In this document: positions 15,276-22,900 of the stretch, one piece after another
How positions within the stretch are numbered: position 1 is the first letter of the stretch
Layout: every line of letters starts with the position of its first letter
Origin: Desulfarculus sp.
Lineage (GTDB): Bacteria > Desulfobacterota > Desulfarculia > Desulfarculales > Desulfarculaceae
Assembly: GCA_016218705.1 (NCBI GenBank)
Contig: JACRDC010000102.1
Span: 1-44,172 of the forward strand
Reading direction: 5' to 3'
DNA: 44,172 nt
Position numbers and translations under genes: made by a program
The notes under the pieces: generated by a model
What the model was told of the DNA's origin: nothing
What the model saw: only the letters and a program-made list of their open reading frames with translations
Database searches by the model: none

Positions 15276-15308
15276 GAACTTGCGGGCGGCCTGGCCGTTT
15301 TTATCTTT
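15261..15308 (+). terminator. Riboswitch-controlled intrinsic terminator 1
   Basis: GGCCGGGTTGCCT (15261-15273) pairs over 13 bp, counting G-U pairs, with GGGCGGCCTGGCC (15284-15296) across a 10-base loop. GTTTTTATCTTT follows. The 5' arm is also the 3' closing strand of the aptamer, so aptamer and terminator are mutually exclusive. The coding start is 43 bases downstream. Confidence 0.85.
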
Positions 15309-15350
15309 GAGACAGGACAAGACTTGATCCAAGGCAGGGGGAGGAAGACC

Positions 15351-16106
15351 ATGAACTACAGAAGATTATCGGCAAGCGCCGCATTGTTGGCCCTGGTCCT
15401 GGTGCTGGGCCTTAGCCCCGCCGCCCGGGCCGAGCACATCAACACCCTCACCCTCACCGGCATCACCTGGGGCTACAGCGCCAACATCAGCTTCTATCAC
15501 GGCTCCAGCCGCTCGGTGAATACCGGGGAGATGCAGGTAACCCTCAATAATTTCCAGGATGTCATCGCTTACTGCGTGGAGTTGAACCAGAGCATCGGGT
15601 TCAACTCCTACAACACTTATGACATGTATCCCATCAACCAGACCATGTCCACCCTGCAGGCCGGCTGGCTCCTGGGCCACTATGGCCCCGGCCTGGGCTA
15701 TGCCCACGCCGGCTACAGCACCGCCGCCTCCATCACCGCCCTGCAGTTGGCCATCTGGGAGGTAACCTACGACTACGCCAGCACCTACGACACCACCGGC
15801 TCCAGCACCGCGCTGAGCACCGGCAACTTCATCGCCTACAACGTGGCCAACGAGAACAGCACCGTGCGTTCCCTGGCCCTCTCCTATCTGGCCTCCCTGC
15901 CCACCCAGTTGGCCCAGTTGACCCTGACCGGGCTGGGTTACTCCGGCGTGGCCCGTAGCGGCTATCAGCAGGACTTGGTGGTTGGGGCGGTGGGGGTCAA
16001 CGCCGTGCCCGAGCCGGGCAGCATGCTGCTCTTCGGCTCGGCCGCCGGCCTCTTGGGCTGGTGGCGCCGCCGCCAGGCCCGGCAGGCGACCGCCTCGCCG
16101 GCCTAG
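15351..16106 (+). CDS. Secreted PEP-CTERM protein with thioester-adhesin-like domain (1)
   Basis: This 251-residue exported protein has a signal peptide (residues 1-27, ending PAARA). The mature part has one cysteine, C75 in FQDVIAYCVELNQ, and Q132 in ITALQLAIWEVTYDY. A Cys in a [YFL]C context followed some 60 residues later by QxAIW is the signature of surface thioester (TED/TQXA) domains, where Cys and Gln form an internal bond that can couple covalently to host or surface amines. The C-terminus is a PEP-CTERM sorting signal: VPEPGS (residues 219-224), a hydrophobic helix, then RRRQAR, recognised by exosortase. GGGGGAGG upstream fixes the ATG at 15351. The thioester reading is inference from motifs. 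Confidence 0.85.
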   Translation: MNYRRLSASAALLALVLVLGLSPAARAEHINTLTLTGITWGYSANISFYHGSSRSVNTGEMQVTLNNFQDVIAYCVELNQSIGFNSYNTYDMYPINQTMSTLQAGWLLGHYGPGLGYAHAGYSTAASITALQLAIWEVTYDYASTYDTTGSSTALSTGNFIAYNVANENSTVRSLALSYLASLPTQLAQLTLTGLGYSGVARSGYQQDLVVGAVGVNAVPEPGSMLLFGSAAGLLGWWRRRQARQATASPA

Positions 16107-16134
16107 GCCAGCCGCCAAGCCCCTGGTCAGACAA

Positions 16135-16163
16135 GGCCAGCGCCCCCCGGCGCTGGCCTTTTG
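16135..16163 (+). terminator. Intrinsic terminator after PEP-CTERM gene 1
   Basis: GGCCAGCGCC (16135-16144) and GGCGCTGGCC (16149-16158) form a perfect 10-bp stem with a CCCC loop, followed by TTTTGAATTTT. This separates the first unit from the second, which has its own promoter. Confidence 0.93.
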
Positions 16164-16360
16164 AATTTTGAATTTCGGTATTGGGCGCTTATTGTGAATT
16201 TAAAGTTACATTCTTTTGATTTGACGCCCCCTCCGCAAAAATCCTGACGCCCGCCCCGCCCCAGATGTTCACAGCCACTAGTTGATAATTAACGGTATTT
16301 ATTATTCTAATTAAAAGTTGTGCCTGGAGGTGCCAGTTGACCACAGCGTCTGTGGACAAA

Positions 16361-16376
16361 TGGCATGGGTCTTGCT
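16361..16376 (+). promoter_or_regulatory. Sigma-54 promoter of the second PEP-CTERM unit
   Basis: TGGCATGGGTCTTGCT matches TGGCACGNNNNTTGCW at every defined base except one, with the obligatory 10-base spacing between GG and GC. The predicted start is near 16387, just ahead of the second riboswitch. It is the better of the two RpoN sites in this region. Confidence 0.87.
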
Positions 16377-16397
16377 GTAGCGCTGGGCAGCGGAAAA

Positions 16398-16471
16398 AGA
16401 AAAAGCCAAACCCGTCGCGAGGCGGGGACGGAAAGCCGACGGATCTCCCCGGGGAGATGGCTGGGTTGCCT
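16398..16471 (+). ncRNA. GEMM-I (c-di-GMP-I class) riboswitch 2
   Basis: It shows the same element order as riboswitch 1: GCCAAACC (16405-16412), a GCGA tetraloop (16417-16420), GGGGACGGAAAGCC, a P3 arm with ATCTCC/GGGAGAT, and GGCTGGGTTGCC. The two aptamers differ in stem bases but keep the core, a pattern expected under selection for structure. The base aligned with Vc2 G20 is again G (16405). Overlap with the downstream terminator predicts an ON switch. Confidence 0.92.
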
Positions 16472-16503
16472 AACAACAATCAGGCGACCCGGCCTTTTGT
16501 TTT
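16459..16503 (+). terminator. Riboswitch-controlled intrinsic terminator 2
   Basis: GGCTGGGTTGCCT (16459-16471) pairs along 13 bp, with two G-U pairs, to AGGCGACCCGGCC (16482-16494). TTTTGTTTT follows. As in unit 1, the 5' arm is shared with the aptamer, so folding of one excludes the other. Confidence 0.88.
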
Positions 16504-16543
16504 CCCGAGAGGGGGCTGGGCCAGACCAGGAGGAGAGAAGCAC

Positions 16544-17260
16544 ATGAGAAAGATAGCATTCACCGCCGTCCTGTTAGTCTGCGTCCTGCTGGGTCTGGGC
16601 GGCGCCGCCCAGGCGGACACCATCAACTCGCTGACCGTCACGGGCTACACCGTCACCTCGGGGGTGAACGTCACCCTGAACGGCCAGAACCTGGGCACCA
16701 AGTACGGCGCTCAGTTCAACGTCCATCTGGGCCTGGGCAACAACAACTTCCAGGACGTCATCGCCTACTGCGTGGACCTCTACCAGACCATCGGCACCGG
16801 CACCTACACCGGTTACAGCCTCAACCCGGTGAGCGAGAGCGGCTCCACCCAGGCCGCCGCCTGGCTGCTGGGCCATTACGCCCCCGGCCTGGGCAATCCC
16901 TACGCCCCCAACAGCCTGACCACCACCATCACCGCCCTCCAGGTGGCCATCTGGGAGGTCACCTACGACTACTCCTCCTCGGGCTCCTATGCCCTGGGCG
17001 GGGGCAACTTCAAGGCCTCGGGCCTGACCACCGCCGTGGCCAACCTGGCCAACAGCTACCTGACGGCCCTGTCCGGCGCCAACCCCACCCTCACGGGCCT
17101 GCAATTCTCCGGGGTGGCGCGTAGCGGCGCCAACCAGGACCTCATCGTGGGCAACACCCCCGAGCCGGGCAGCATGATCTTGTTCGGTTCGGCCGCCGGG
17201 CTCATGGGCTGGCTGCGCCGCCGCCGCCAGGCCAAGCAGCGCCTGGCCCTGGCCGCCTAG
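16544..17260 (+). CDS. Secreted PEP-CTERM protein with thioester-adhesin-like domain (2)
   Basis: This 238-residue paralogue of the protein at 15351 has a signal peptide at residues 1-24 (ending GAAQAD). The mature part has a single cysteine, C76 in FQDVIAYCVDLYQ. Q133 lies in ITALQVAIWEVTYDY, and an additional STQAAAW motif at 101-107 is a second possible thioester glutamine. The sorting signal is TPEPGS, a hydrophobic helix and RRRRQAK. AGGAGGAGAG at 16528-16537 sets the ATG at 16544. The short extracellular fold is rich in Thr, Ser, Asn and Gly. It heads an operon with the next two genes. The exosortase that would process it is not in the window. Confidence 0.85.
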   Translation: MRKIAFTAVLLVCVLLGLGGAAQADTINSLTVTGYTVTSGVNVTLNGQNLGTKYGAQFNVHLGLGNNNFQDVIAYCVDLYQTIGTGTYTGYSLNPVSESGSTQAAAWLLGHYAPGLGNPYAPNSLTTTITALQVAIWEVTYDYSSSGSYALGGGNFKASGLTTAVANLANSYLTALSGANPTLTGLQFSGVARSGANQDLIVGNTPEPGSMILFGSAAGLMGWLRRRRQAKQRLALAA

Positions 17261-17285
17261 GACCGGCAGGGAGGAGGACCAAGCC

Positions 17286-18131
17286 ATGTCGCCCCAGCAC
17301 CCCGCCCTGCAACGCCTGGAGCCGGCCGCACCGGCTGCCGCCGCGCCCAAGCGTCAAAATACCGCCGCACCGGCGGCGGCGCCCGCCCCGGCCAGGAACG
17401 CCGCCCCCCTGCGGGTGGTGCCCCCCGCCCCGGCCTGGCGGCAGCCGGAGCCGGCGGCGGAGCCCCCCGCGCCGCCCTCCCTACGCCCCCGTCAGCGCGT
17501 CCTGGAACGCCGTCTGCGCGCCAAGGCCCACCTTAGCTACCTGGGCCTGGCCTGGCATCAGCGCACCCACCTCTTCACCGAGGCCTGGGACCAGGCCCGC
17601 AAGCGCTGCGCCTGCGTGCTGGGCACCTATTTCACCACCCCGGGACCCCGCTGGCAGCACCCCCAGTGGTGGCACTTCGATCAGGGCCGCCGCCTGGCCG
17701 ACCTCTTCGGCGTGCGCTACGAGGACTGGGTGCGGCCCCAGTTCGCCCGCCTGGAGGCCCTGGGCCAGCCAGAGGCCGGGCCCGGCGATCTGCATGGCCG
17801 GGTGGCCTTGGAGGCCTATCTCTTCGGCGGCGCCGGGCCGGCCCTGCCCCAGGCGCCGGCGGAGCCGGGGCGCTTCCCCAGCCTGCGCCCCTTTGCCAGC
17901 GAGTCCTACGACCGCCAGGACCCCCAGCACAACCTGTACGTGGTGGGCATCCTGGCCGAAATGATTGACCTGACCGGCATGCTGGGCGACGGCCGGGGGC
18001 TGAACACCGACAGCGTCTCGGCAGACGACCTGTGGCTGGTGCTGGCCTCCTTCGACGCCGCCCTGCTCATACCCCGGCCCCAGCCGGTGCCCCAGCCGGC
18101 GCCCTGGCACAACGGCGCCATTGACATTTAG
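17286..18131 (+). CDS. Uncharacterised protein in the riboswitch-controlled operon
   Basis: This is a 281-residue protein that I do not recognise. Residues 1-70 are rich in Ala and Pro and look disordered. From about residue 75 there is a compact region with many Trp, Tyr and Arg residues (LSYLGLAWHQRTHLFTEAWD, TTPGPRWQHPQWWHFDQGRR, FGVRYEDWVRPQF). A later helical part contains YVVGILAEMIDLTGMLGDG. There is no signal peptide or membrane segment, so it is predicted to be cytoplasmic. It starts 26 bases after PEP-CTERM gene 2 with GGGAGGAGG upstream, so it shares the sigma-54/riboswitch control. A role in adhesin production or pilus function is a guess from position only. Confidence 0.75.
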   Translation: MSPQHPALQRLEPAAPAAAAPKRQNTAAPAAAPAPARNAAPLRVVPPAPAWRQPEPAAEPPAPPSLRPRQRVLERRLRAKAHLSYLGLAWHQRTHLFTEAWDQARKRCACVLGTYFTTPGPRWQHPQWWHFDQGRRLADLFGVRYEDWVRPQFARLEALGQPEAGPGDLHGRVALEAYLFGGAGPALPQAPAEPGRFPSLRPFASESYDRQDPQHNLYVVGILAEMIDLTGMLGDGRGLNTDSVSADDLWLVLASFDAALLIPRPQPVPQPAPWHNGAIDI

Positions 18132-18201
18132 CCGGCCAGCTGGTGCCGGGCCAGCCGGCCCGGCGGGCATGGAACCACGACCCACGCAAGGGGGGATGGC
18201 C

Positions 18202-18372
18202 ATGAGGATAATGGAGAGACTCAGCCAGTTGCGCCGGGATTGCGCGGGGCATAGCCCCGGCGAGTACACCCTGCTGGCGGTCCTGATGGCGGCCGGCCTG
18301 GCCACGGCGGCCATCATTTTCCTGAGCGTCAACCACGGCGCCCTCATGGTCACCGCCAGCCGGCTGGGCTAA
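18202..18372 (+). CDS. Flp-type pilin-like small membrane protein
   Basis: This is a 56-residue protein with a short charged N-terminus (MRIMERLSQLRRDCAG). GHSPGEY then fits the Flp prepilin cleavage pattern G/xxxxEY, and a hydrophobic helix follows (TLLAVLMAAGLATAAIIFLS). Flp pilins of tight-adherence pili have just this size and layout. An in-frame ATG at 18196 lies directly against GGGGGG, so the ATG at 18202 is the better start. It sits 70 bases after the unknown protein and before a strong terminator, probably the last gene of the c-di-GMP-responsive operon. No tad assembly genes are present here. A generic single-span peptide is the alternative. Confidence 0.6.
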   Translation: MRIMERLSQLRRDCAGHSPGEYTLLAVLMAAGLATAAIIFLSVNHGALMVTASRLG

Positions 18373-18440
18373 AGGCCCGGCCATCCGGCGGGACCGCCCC
18401 AGGGCCCCTGGCGGCGGGTCAACGGCACGCCCGGCATCGC

Positions 18441-18475
18441 GGGGGCGGGGGTTTTCCCCCGCCCCTGGGCTTTTT
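18441..18475 (+). terminator. Strong intrinsic terminator of the second PEP-CTERM operon
   Basis: GGGGCGGGGG (18442-18451) and CCCCCGCCCC (18456-18465) form a perfect 10-bp stem with a TTTT loop, followed by TGGGCTTTTT. It lies 70 bases after the Flp-like gene. Confidence 0.9.
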
Positions 18476-18499
18476 GGCGTGGAAGCCCAGAGAATTGAT

Positions 18500-18588
18500 G
18501 ACCCTGGGGCAGGCCCCGGGGGTCTTTATCGCGGGCGCGGGCTTTACCCCCCGCCCAGGGTGGGTTATGGTGAAAGGCGAAACCCACC
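18500..18588 (+). other. Run of three hairpins before the nitroreductase gene
   Basis: The first hairpin pairs GACCC/GGGTC outside GGGGC/GCCCC (18500-18524) and is followed by TTTATC, so it could be a second terminator. The second pairs GGGCG-GGG with CCC-CGCCC (18533-18556). The third pairs GGTGGGTT (18559-18566) with AACCCACC (18581-18588). The nitroreductase start is 34 bases beyond. No known FMN or other riboswitch core was recognised, so the role is open (leader structure or terminators). Confidence 0.5.
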
Positions 18589-18622
18589 AAGGAACCGGCT
18601 TCACTTTATGGGAGGCACGAGC

Positions 18623-19225
18623 ATGGACGTGGCACAGGCCATCGCCCGCCGGCGCACGGTGCGGGCCTTCGGGCAGGAGCCCATCAGCCGCCAGAGCTTG
18701 ACCAGCCTGGTGGAGGCGGCGCGTTGCGCGCCCTCGGCGGCCAACCTGCAACCCCTGGAGTACGTGGCGGTGGACGACCCCGCCCTGTGCCAAGAGGTCT
18801 TCGATTGCCTCAAGTGGGCGGCCTACACCCATCCCGTGGGCACCCCCGGCCCGGGCCAGCGCCCCACGGCCTACCTGGTGGTGTGCGTGCGGCCGGAGTA
18901 CAAGGCCCTGACCGGCGCGGCCTACGACCTGGGCGCGGCCTTGATGAGCGCCATGCTGCTGGCCGTGGCCGAGGGCCTGGCCAGTTGCTGGCTCAAGTCC
19001 ATCAACGCCCCCCGCCTGGCCGAGCTCTTGAACGTGTCCGCCGGCCTGGAGGTGGACTCGGTGCTGGCCCTGGGCCACCCGGCCGAGGAGCCCGTCATCG
19101 TGGACCTGGCCCCCGAGGCCAAGGGCCGCGAGGTCATCAAGTATTGGCGCGACGAACAGGGCCGCCAGGTGGTGCCCAAGCGGGCGCTCAAAAGCATCCT
19201 ACACTGGCAGCGCCACGGCGAGTAG
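18623..19225 (+). CDS. Nitroreductase-family FMN oxidoreductase
   Basis: This 200-residue flavoprotein opens with the family signature MDVAQAIARRRTVRAFGQEPI, in which RRTVR contacts the FMN phosphate. APSAANLQPLEYVAV is the second FMN-binding segment, and GLASCWLKSIN the third. ALGHPAEEP ends the core. The ATG at 18623 has GGAGG at 18611-18615. Such enzymes reduce nitro compounds, quinones or flavins with NAD(P)H; some relatives act in cofactor or dehalogenation pathways. No neighbour narrows the substrate. The upstream terminators make it monocistronic. Confidence 0.9.
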   Translation: MDVAQAIARRRTVRAFGQEPISRQSLTSLVEAARCAPSAANLQPLEYVAVDDPALCQEVFDCLKWAAYTHPVGTPGPGQRPTAYLVVCVRPEYKALTGAAYDLGAALMSAMLLAVAEGLASCWLKSINAPRLAELLNVSAGLEVDSVLALGHPAEEPVIVDLAPEAKGREVIKYWRDEQGRQVVPKRALKSILHWQRHGE

Positions 19226-19357
19226 TGACGGCTTCCAACGCGCCTCGCCAGTTGCACCAAGCAAAACGAGTGGGGGTTATTCTCGTCCGCTGGCGTATGG
19301 GGCCTGGCGTTGCGGGCAGGTCCAACCTAATCCAAGGACGCCAATATCAGGAATGAT

Positions 19358-19501
19358 GTCATTGCGAGAGTAGCGAAGCAATCTTCCGCTTCGTTCTTCG
19401 TCCAAGCAAGCGTGGCGAAAGAGCGAAGCGGAAGATTGCTTCGTCGTGCCACCCCAGGCAAGCCATGGCTTGCCTGGGGACCCCGGCGCTCCTCGCACTG
19501 A
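19358..19501. repeat. Palindromic MITE-like element
   Basis: The ends are near-perfect inverted repeats: TCATTGCGAG (19359-19368) against CTCGCACTGA (19492-19501). Inside lie two arms of 20 matching bases (19374-19393 and 19424-19443, built around GAAGCAATCTTCCGCTTC). A separate perfect palindrome of 28 bases lies at 19452-19479, centred on AGCCATGGCT. The motif GTCATTGCGAG...GCGAAGCAATC resembles a dispersed repeat I know from many environmental bacterial genomes. It has no coding capacity. It abuts repeat copy D directly. Confidence 0.8.
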
Positions 19502-19511
19502 TACGCATTTA

Positions 19512-19886
19512 ATACACATTTCAGATCAGACGTATGGTTTTCTCGTCAGATTTCCTCTGGGTACAGCCCTTACGGTATAGGCGGCCCAAGAAAGCCTAAG
19601 CGGTTTCATTTTGTGTCCCGCTAGAGCCGCCCGGCCATACTGGCTTTGCCGATGCGGGTGCCGGCGCGGGGTGGACTCTCCGCCCTGGCGTGGGCAGGGG
19701 CCGCAGGTATCCCGTATTCTTTGCCGGGTTGGATCATAGCAGCCCCCTGCCAGTGCCCTAGGAATGGCCGGGCTAAGAGCGGGACACGGGGCTTGGGCGG
19801 CCAGAAAACCAAAACTCGCCGGCCAGAGGGTGGCCAGATCAAGGGGCAACAACCTAATACTTTATGATTGTCGTTAAAATGGTATG
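19512..19886 (-). repeat. Dispersed 375-bp repeat, copy D (complete, inverted)
   Basis: This full copy in reverse orientation lies between the convergent nitroreductase gene and the 1546-residue gene. Read on the minus strand it begins CATACCATTTTAACGACAATC and ends GATCTGAAATGTGTAT. A second ATACGCATTT sits just outside its right end at 19501-19510. In the inner conserved block it has ACACAAAATGAAACCGC where the other copies have five consecutive A. The gap 19226-19956 contains nothing else apart from this and the palindromic element beside it. Confidence 0.88.
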
Positions 19887-19956
19887 ACACTTTTTCTTGG
19901 TGTATTGCCAAACCTGAGAGTATTGGCCAAACGAAGCCCCAGGCGGTGGGACGCGC

Positions 19957-22900
19957 CTAGATCTGGGCCGGGGCGTTGGCGCGCAGCTCCTGGGCGCGGC
20001 TGTCAAAGCGCCCGGCCAGGAGCAGGTCGAAGTCCTTGCCGAAGTGGCGGCGCTGGGCGGCCAGGCGGCGGCGCATCTGGGTCCACAGCTCGTCCAGTTG
20101 GGCGAAGGAGTGTATCTGAGCCAGGCGGCGGGTGGTTTCCTCCAACAACTGGGCGCGCAGCCGCTCCACGTGCATCTCGAACAAATCGCGCAGGCTCTGC
20201 TGACGGTCCTGGCTCAACGGCAGCTCCAGCCCCTCCTCCCAGGCGTTCTGGAACAGGGACTCCAGGCGGTCCAGGTCGTCCTCCTGGGCCATGTGCTGGC
20301 GCGCCCGTTCCATCATGGCCTCGCCCAGGCGGGCCAGGTTGTCGTTGAAGGCCGCCTCCAGACGCTGCTGGTAGTCAAGGGTCTGGTAGGTGGTCAGCTT
20401 GAGCTTCTTCAACTCCTGGTGGTAGATGCGCTTGAGCTTGGCCGGCTGGCTGGCCCGGCGCACGGCCTCGATGCGCCGGTCAATGCGGGCCAGGTCGGCG
20501 ATGTCTATGCTCACCAGGCGGGCCAGGGGGTCGGTTTGCAGGGTGATGCCCTGGCGGGCGCCCACCAGGCCCTTGACCCCCCGGGGCCGGTTGAGGATGG
20601 AGGCCGGGTCCATCTGCGAAAAGGCCTCGTTGACCAGCTCGAACTTGGTCTCCATGACCCTGGCCAGGGGCAGGAAGCTGACCGTCAGCGCTCCGCCCAG
20701 GCCCAGGTCCAGCTTGGCCGCCGCCGTCAGGCCCAGGAGGAGCAGCCGTATCTGGTTGGGGTAGGTGAGCCGGTCGGCGGCCTCGGCGAAGCCGATCAGG
20801 CGCACCGGCCGGCCAGGGTCGGCCAGGGAGTTCTGCACGAAGCCCTGGTATTCCTCGGGCAGGGACAACAGCCCCCGGTAGAGGCGCAGGCCCTCGTAAA
20901 GGTCGCGTTCGAAGTGGGTGATGCCCTGGCTGCGTAGGCCCTTCTGGCGATAGATGAAGGGCACCGGCACCCCGGAGCGCAGCATCATCAAATCCAGGGC
21001 GTCCACGAAGTACAGGCCCCTGAGCTTGAGCAGGCGGTCCAGGCCGGCGTCGCGGCGCCCCTGCTCCAACAGGGCCTGGCGCTCGGGGTCCTGCTCCGGC
21101 AGTTGGGTGGTCTCCAAGAGGTGGCGCAGGCCGGCGGCCGGGGCCTCCTGGCGCTGCACCTCCAGATAGCGCTGGAAGGCCAGGCGCTGGCGGGCGTGCC
21201 CCTCGATGTCGGCCAGGTGGGCGGCCTTGGCCGTGGTGCCCTGCTGGGCCAGCTTGCGCAGGAGCTCATGCAGATGCATGAGCCGCTCCAGGATGTCCTC
21301 GGTGAGGAAGCCCTCTTCGCGGGCCGCCGTGCAGATCACGGCCAGGATGAACAGGGCCTCCACCAGGGGGGGGTCCTCCAGGCGCAGGATGTTATCCAGG
21401 GAACTCAGGCTGGCCTCGCCGGTGACCACCTGGCGCAGATGGTCGTGGTGCTCCAGGAGAAAGCCCAGGTCGCGGTGCAGGGCGCGGGCCAGCTCCAGGC
21501 GGCTGGCCAGCGGCGAAGCCAGCTCGGGATGGCCGCGCAGGCCGGGGCCTTCCTGGTCGTAGAGCAACAGGGCCAGCATGAGCAAGAGGTCCAGGCCGGG
21601 GTGGTTGGCCAGCAGTTGGCCCAGGCTGGCGGTGAGCGTCTGGAACTGCAACTGGGAGATGCCCAGGATGCCGGTGGCGGATGCCCCGAACTCGGCGCGG
21701 GCCAGCTCGTGGGATAGCGTCATGTCCTGGAAGGCGTCCAGGCGGCGGCTCATCAGGGCGCTGAGCTTGGCGGCCGCCGCCAGGCGCTGGGTGGTGCGCG
21801 GCGAGGCGGTGGGCTGGGGCAATACCCGGTCCAGCATGTGGGGGCAGTCCTCCACCAGGCGGCGCAGGTTGACCGCGAAGACCGGCAGGTGAAAGAGCTG
21901 CTCCAGCAGGTAGTGCTCCAGTTGACGGGCCAGGCCCCGGTGCTCCTCCATCACCTCGCCGCGCCAGCGCCGCTCCTCCTCGGGGGGGCGGCGCTCCAGC
22001 TCCAGGGCGCGCACGAAGCGCGCGGCGGCGTGGGCGCGGCGGTCCATGGCCTTGAGGCGCTGGTCGGGCACCTCGGCCAGCCCGCGGCCCAGGGTGAGGT
22101 TGAGCTCGCGCTTGAGGCTGGCCAGCTCCTCCAGCACGTCCACGAAGCGGGGGGTGAGCGCGCCGGTGTGGGCGTCCACGGTGAGGTAGAGGCCCGAGTC
22201 GTGCACGTAGGCCTCGCCGCGCAGGGTCATGGTCTCGCGCAATTGGGCCAGCCACTCCGGCGAGAGCTGGTCGGGGGTAAGGGAGAGCAGGGCGGTTTTG
22301 AGCTTCTCCAGGCGCCCGGGCAAGAGGCCTGGCCGCTCCACCTCCAACAGGCGGTTGAAGTTGATGAGCCGGCGCTCGCTGGTGTGCACGCCGATCCACA
22401 AGAGGGTGAAGCCCGCCGGGGTACCCAGGCGGGTCAAGAGCCGGCCGCTGCCGTGCAGCTCGCTGTTAAGAAGGGCGCGGAAGAAATAGGGCCGGGCCGA
22501 GGAGTCGCCGGCGTAGAAGCGGCCCACGAAACGGCGCACCTGCTGCAACAGGTCAATGACCATCTGGATGCGTTCCAGCTTGCGGCCATCGAAGTCGGCC
22601 ATGGCCTCCTTCTGGCGGGGGCCGGCCCGCTCCAGGTCGCGCCACAGGTTCAGGAAATCGAAGAGATCGAAGAGCTTGAGCATCTTGCGCACGGCCTGGG
22701 CCTGCACCCCGCCCATGCTGCTGATCTGGTCGGCCAGGATGTCGTCCCAGTCCAGGTCGCTGTCGGTGACCACCCGGATGGCGTTGTCGTAGAGGCTGAA
22801 CATCTCCTCCACCTGCTCGGGCCTCAAGCTCCCCTCGGCGGCGGCGGCCGCCTCGGCCACCGAGAGCAGGCGGTAGAGGCGTATCATGCTCAGGGCCTCC

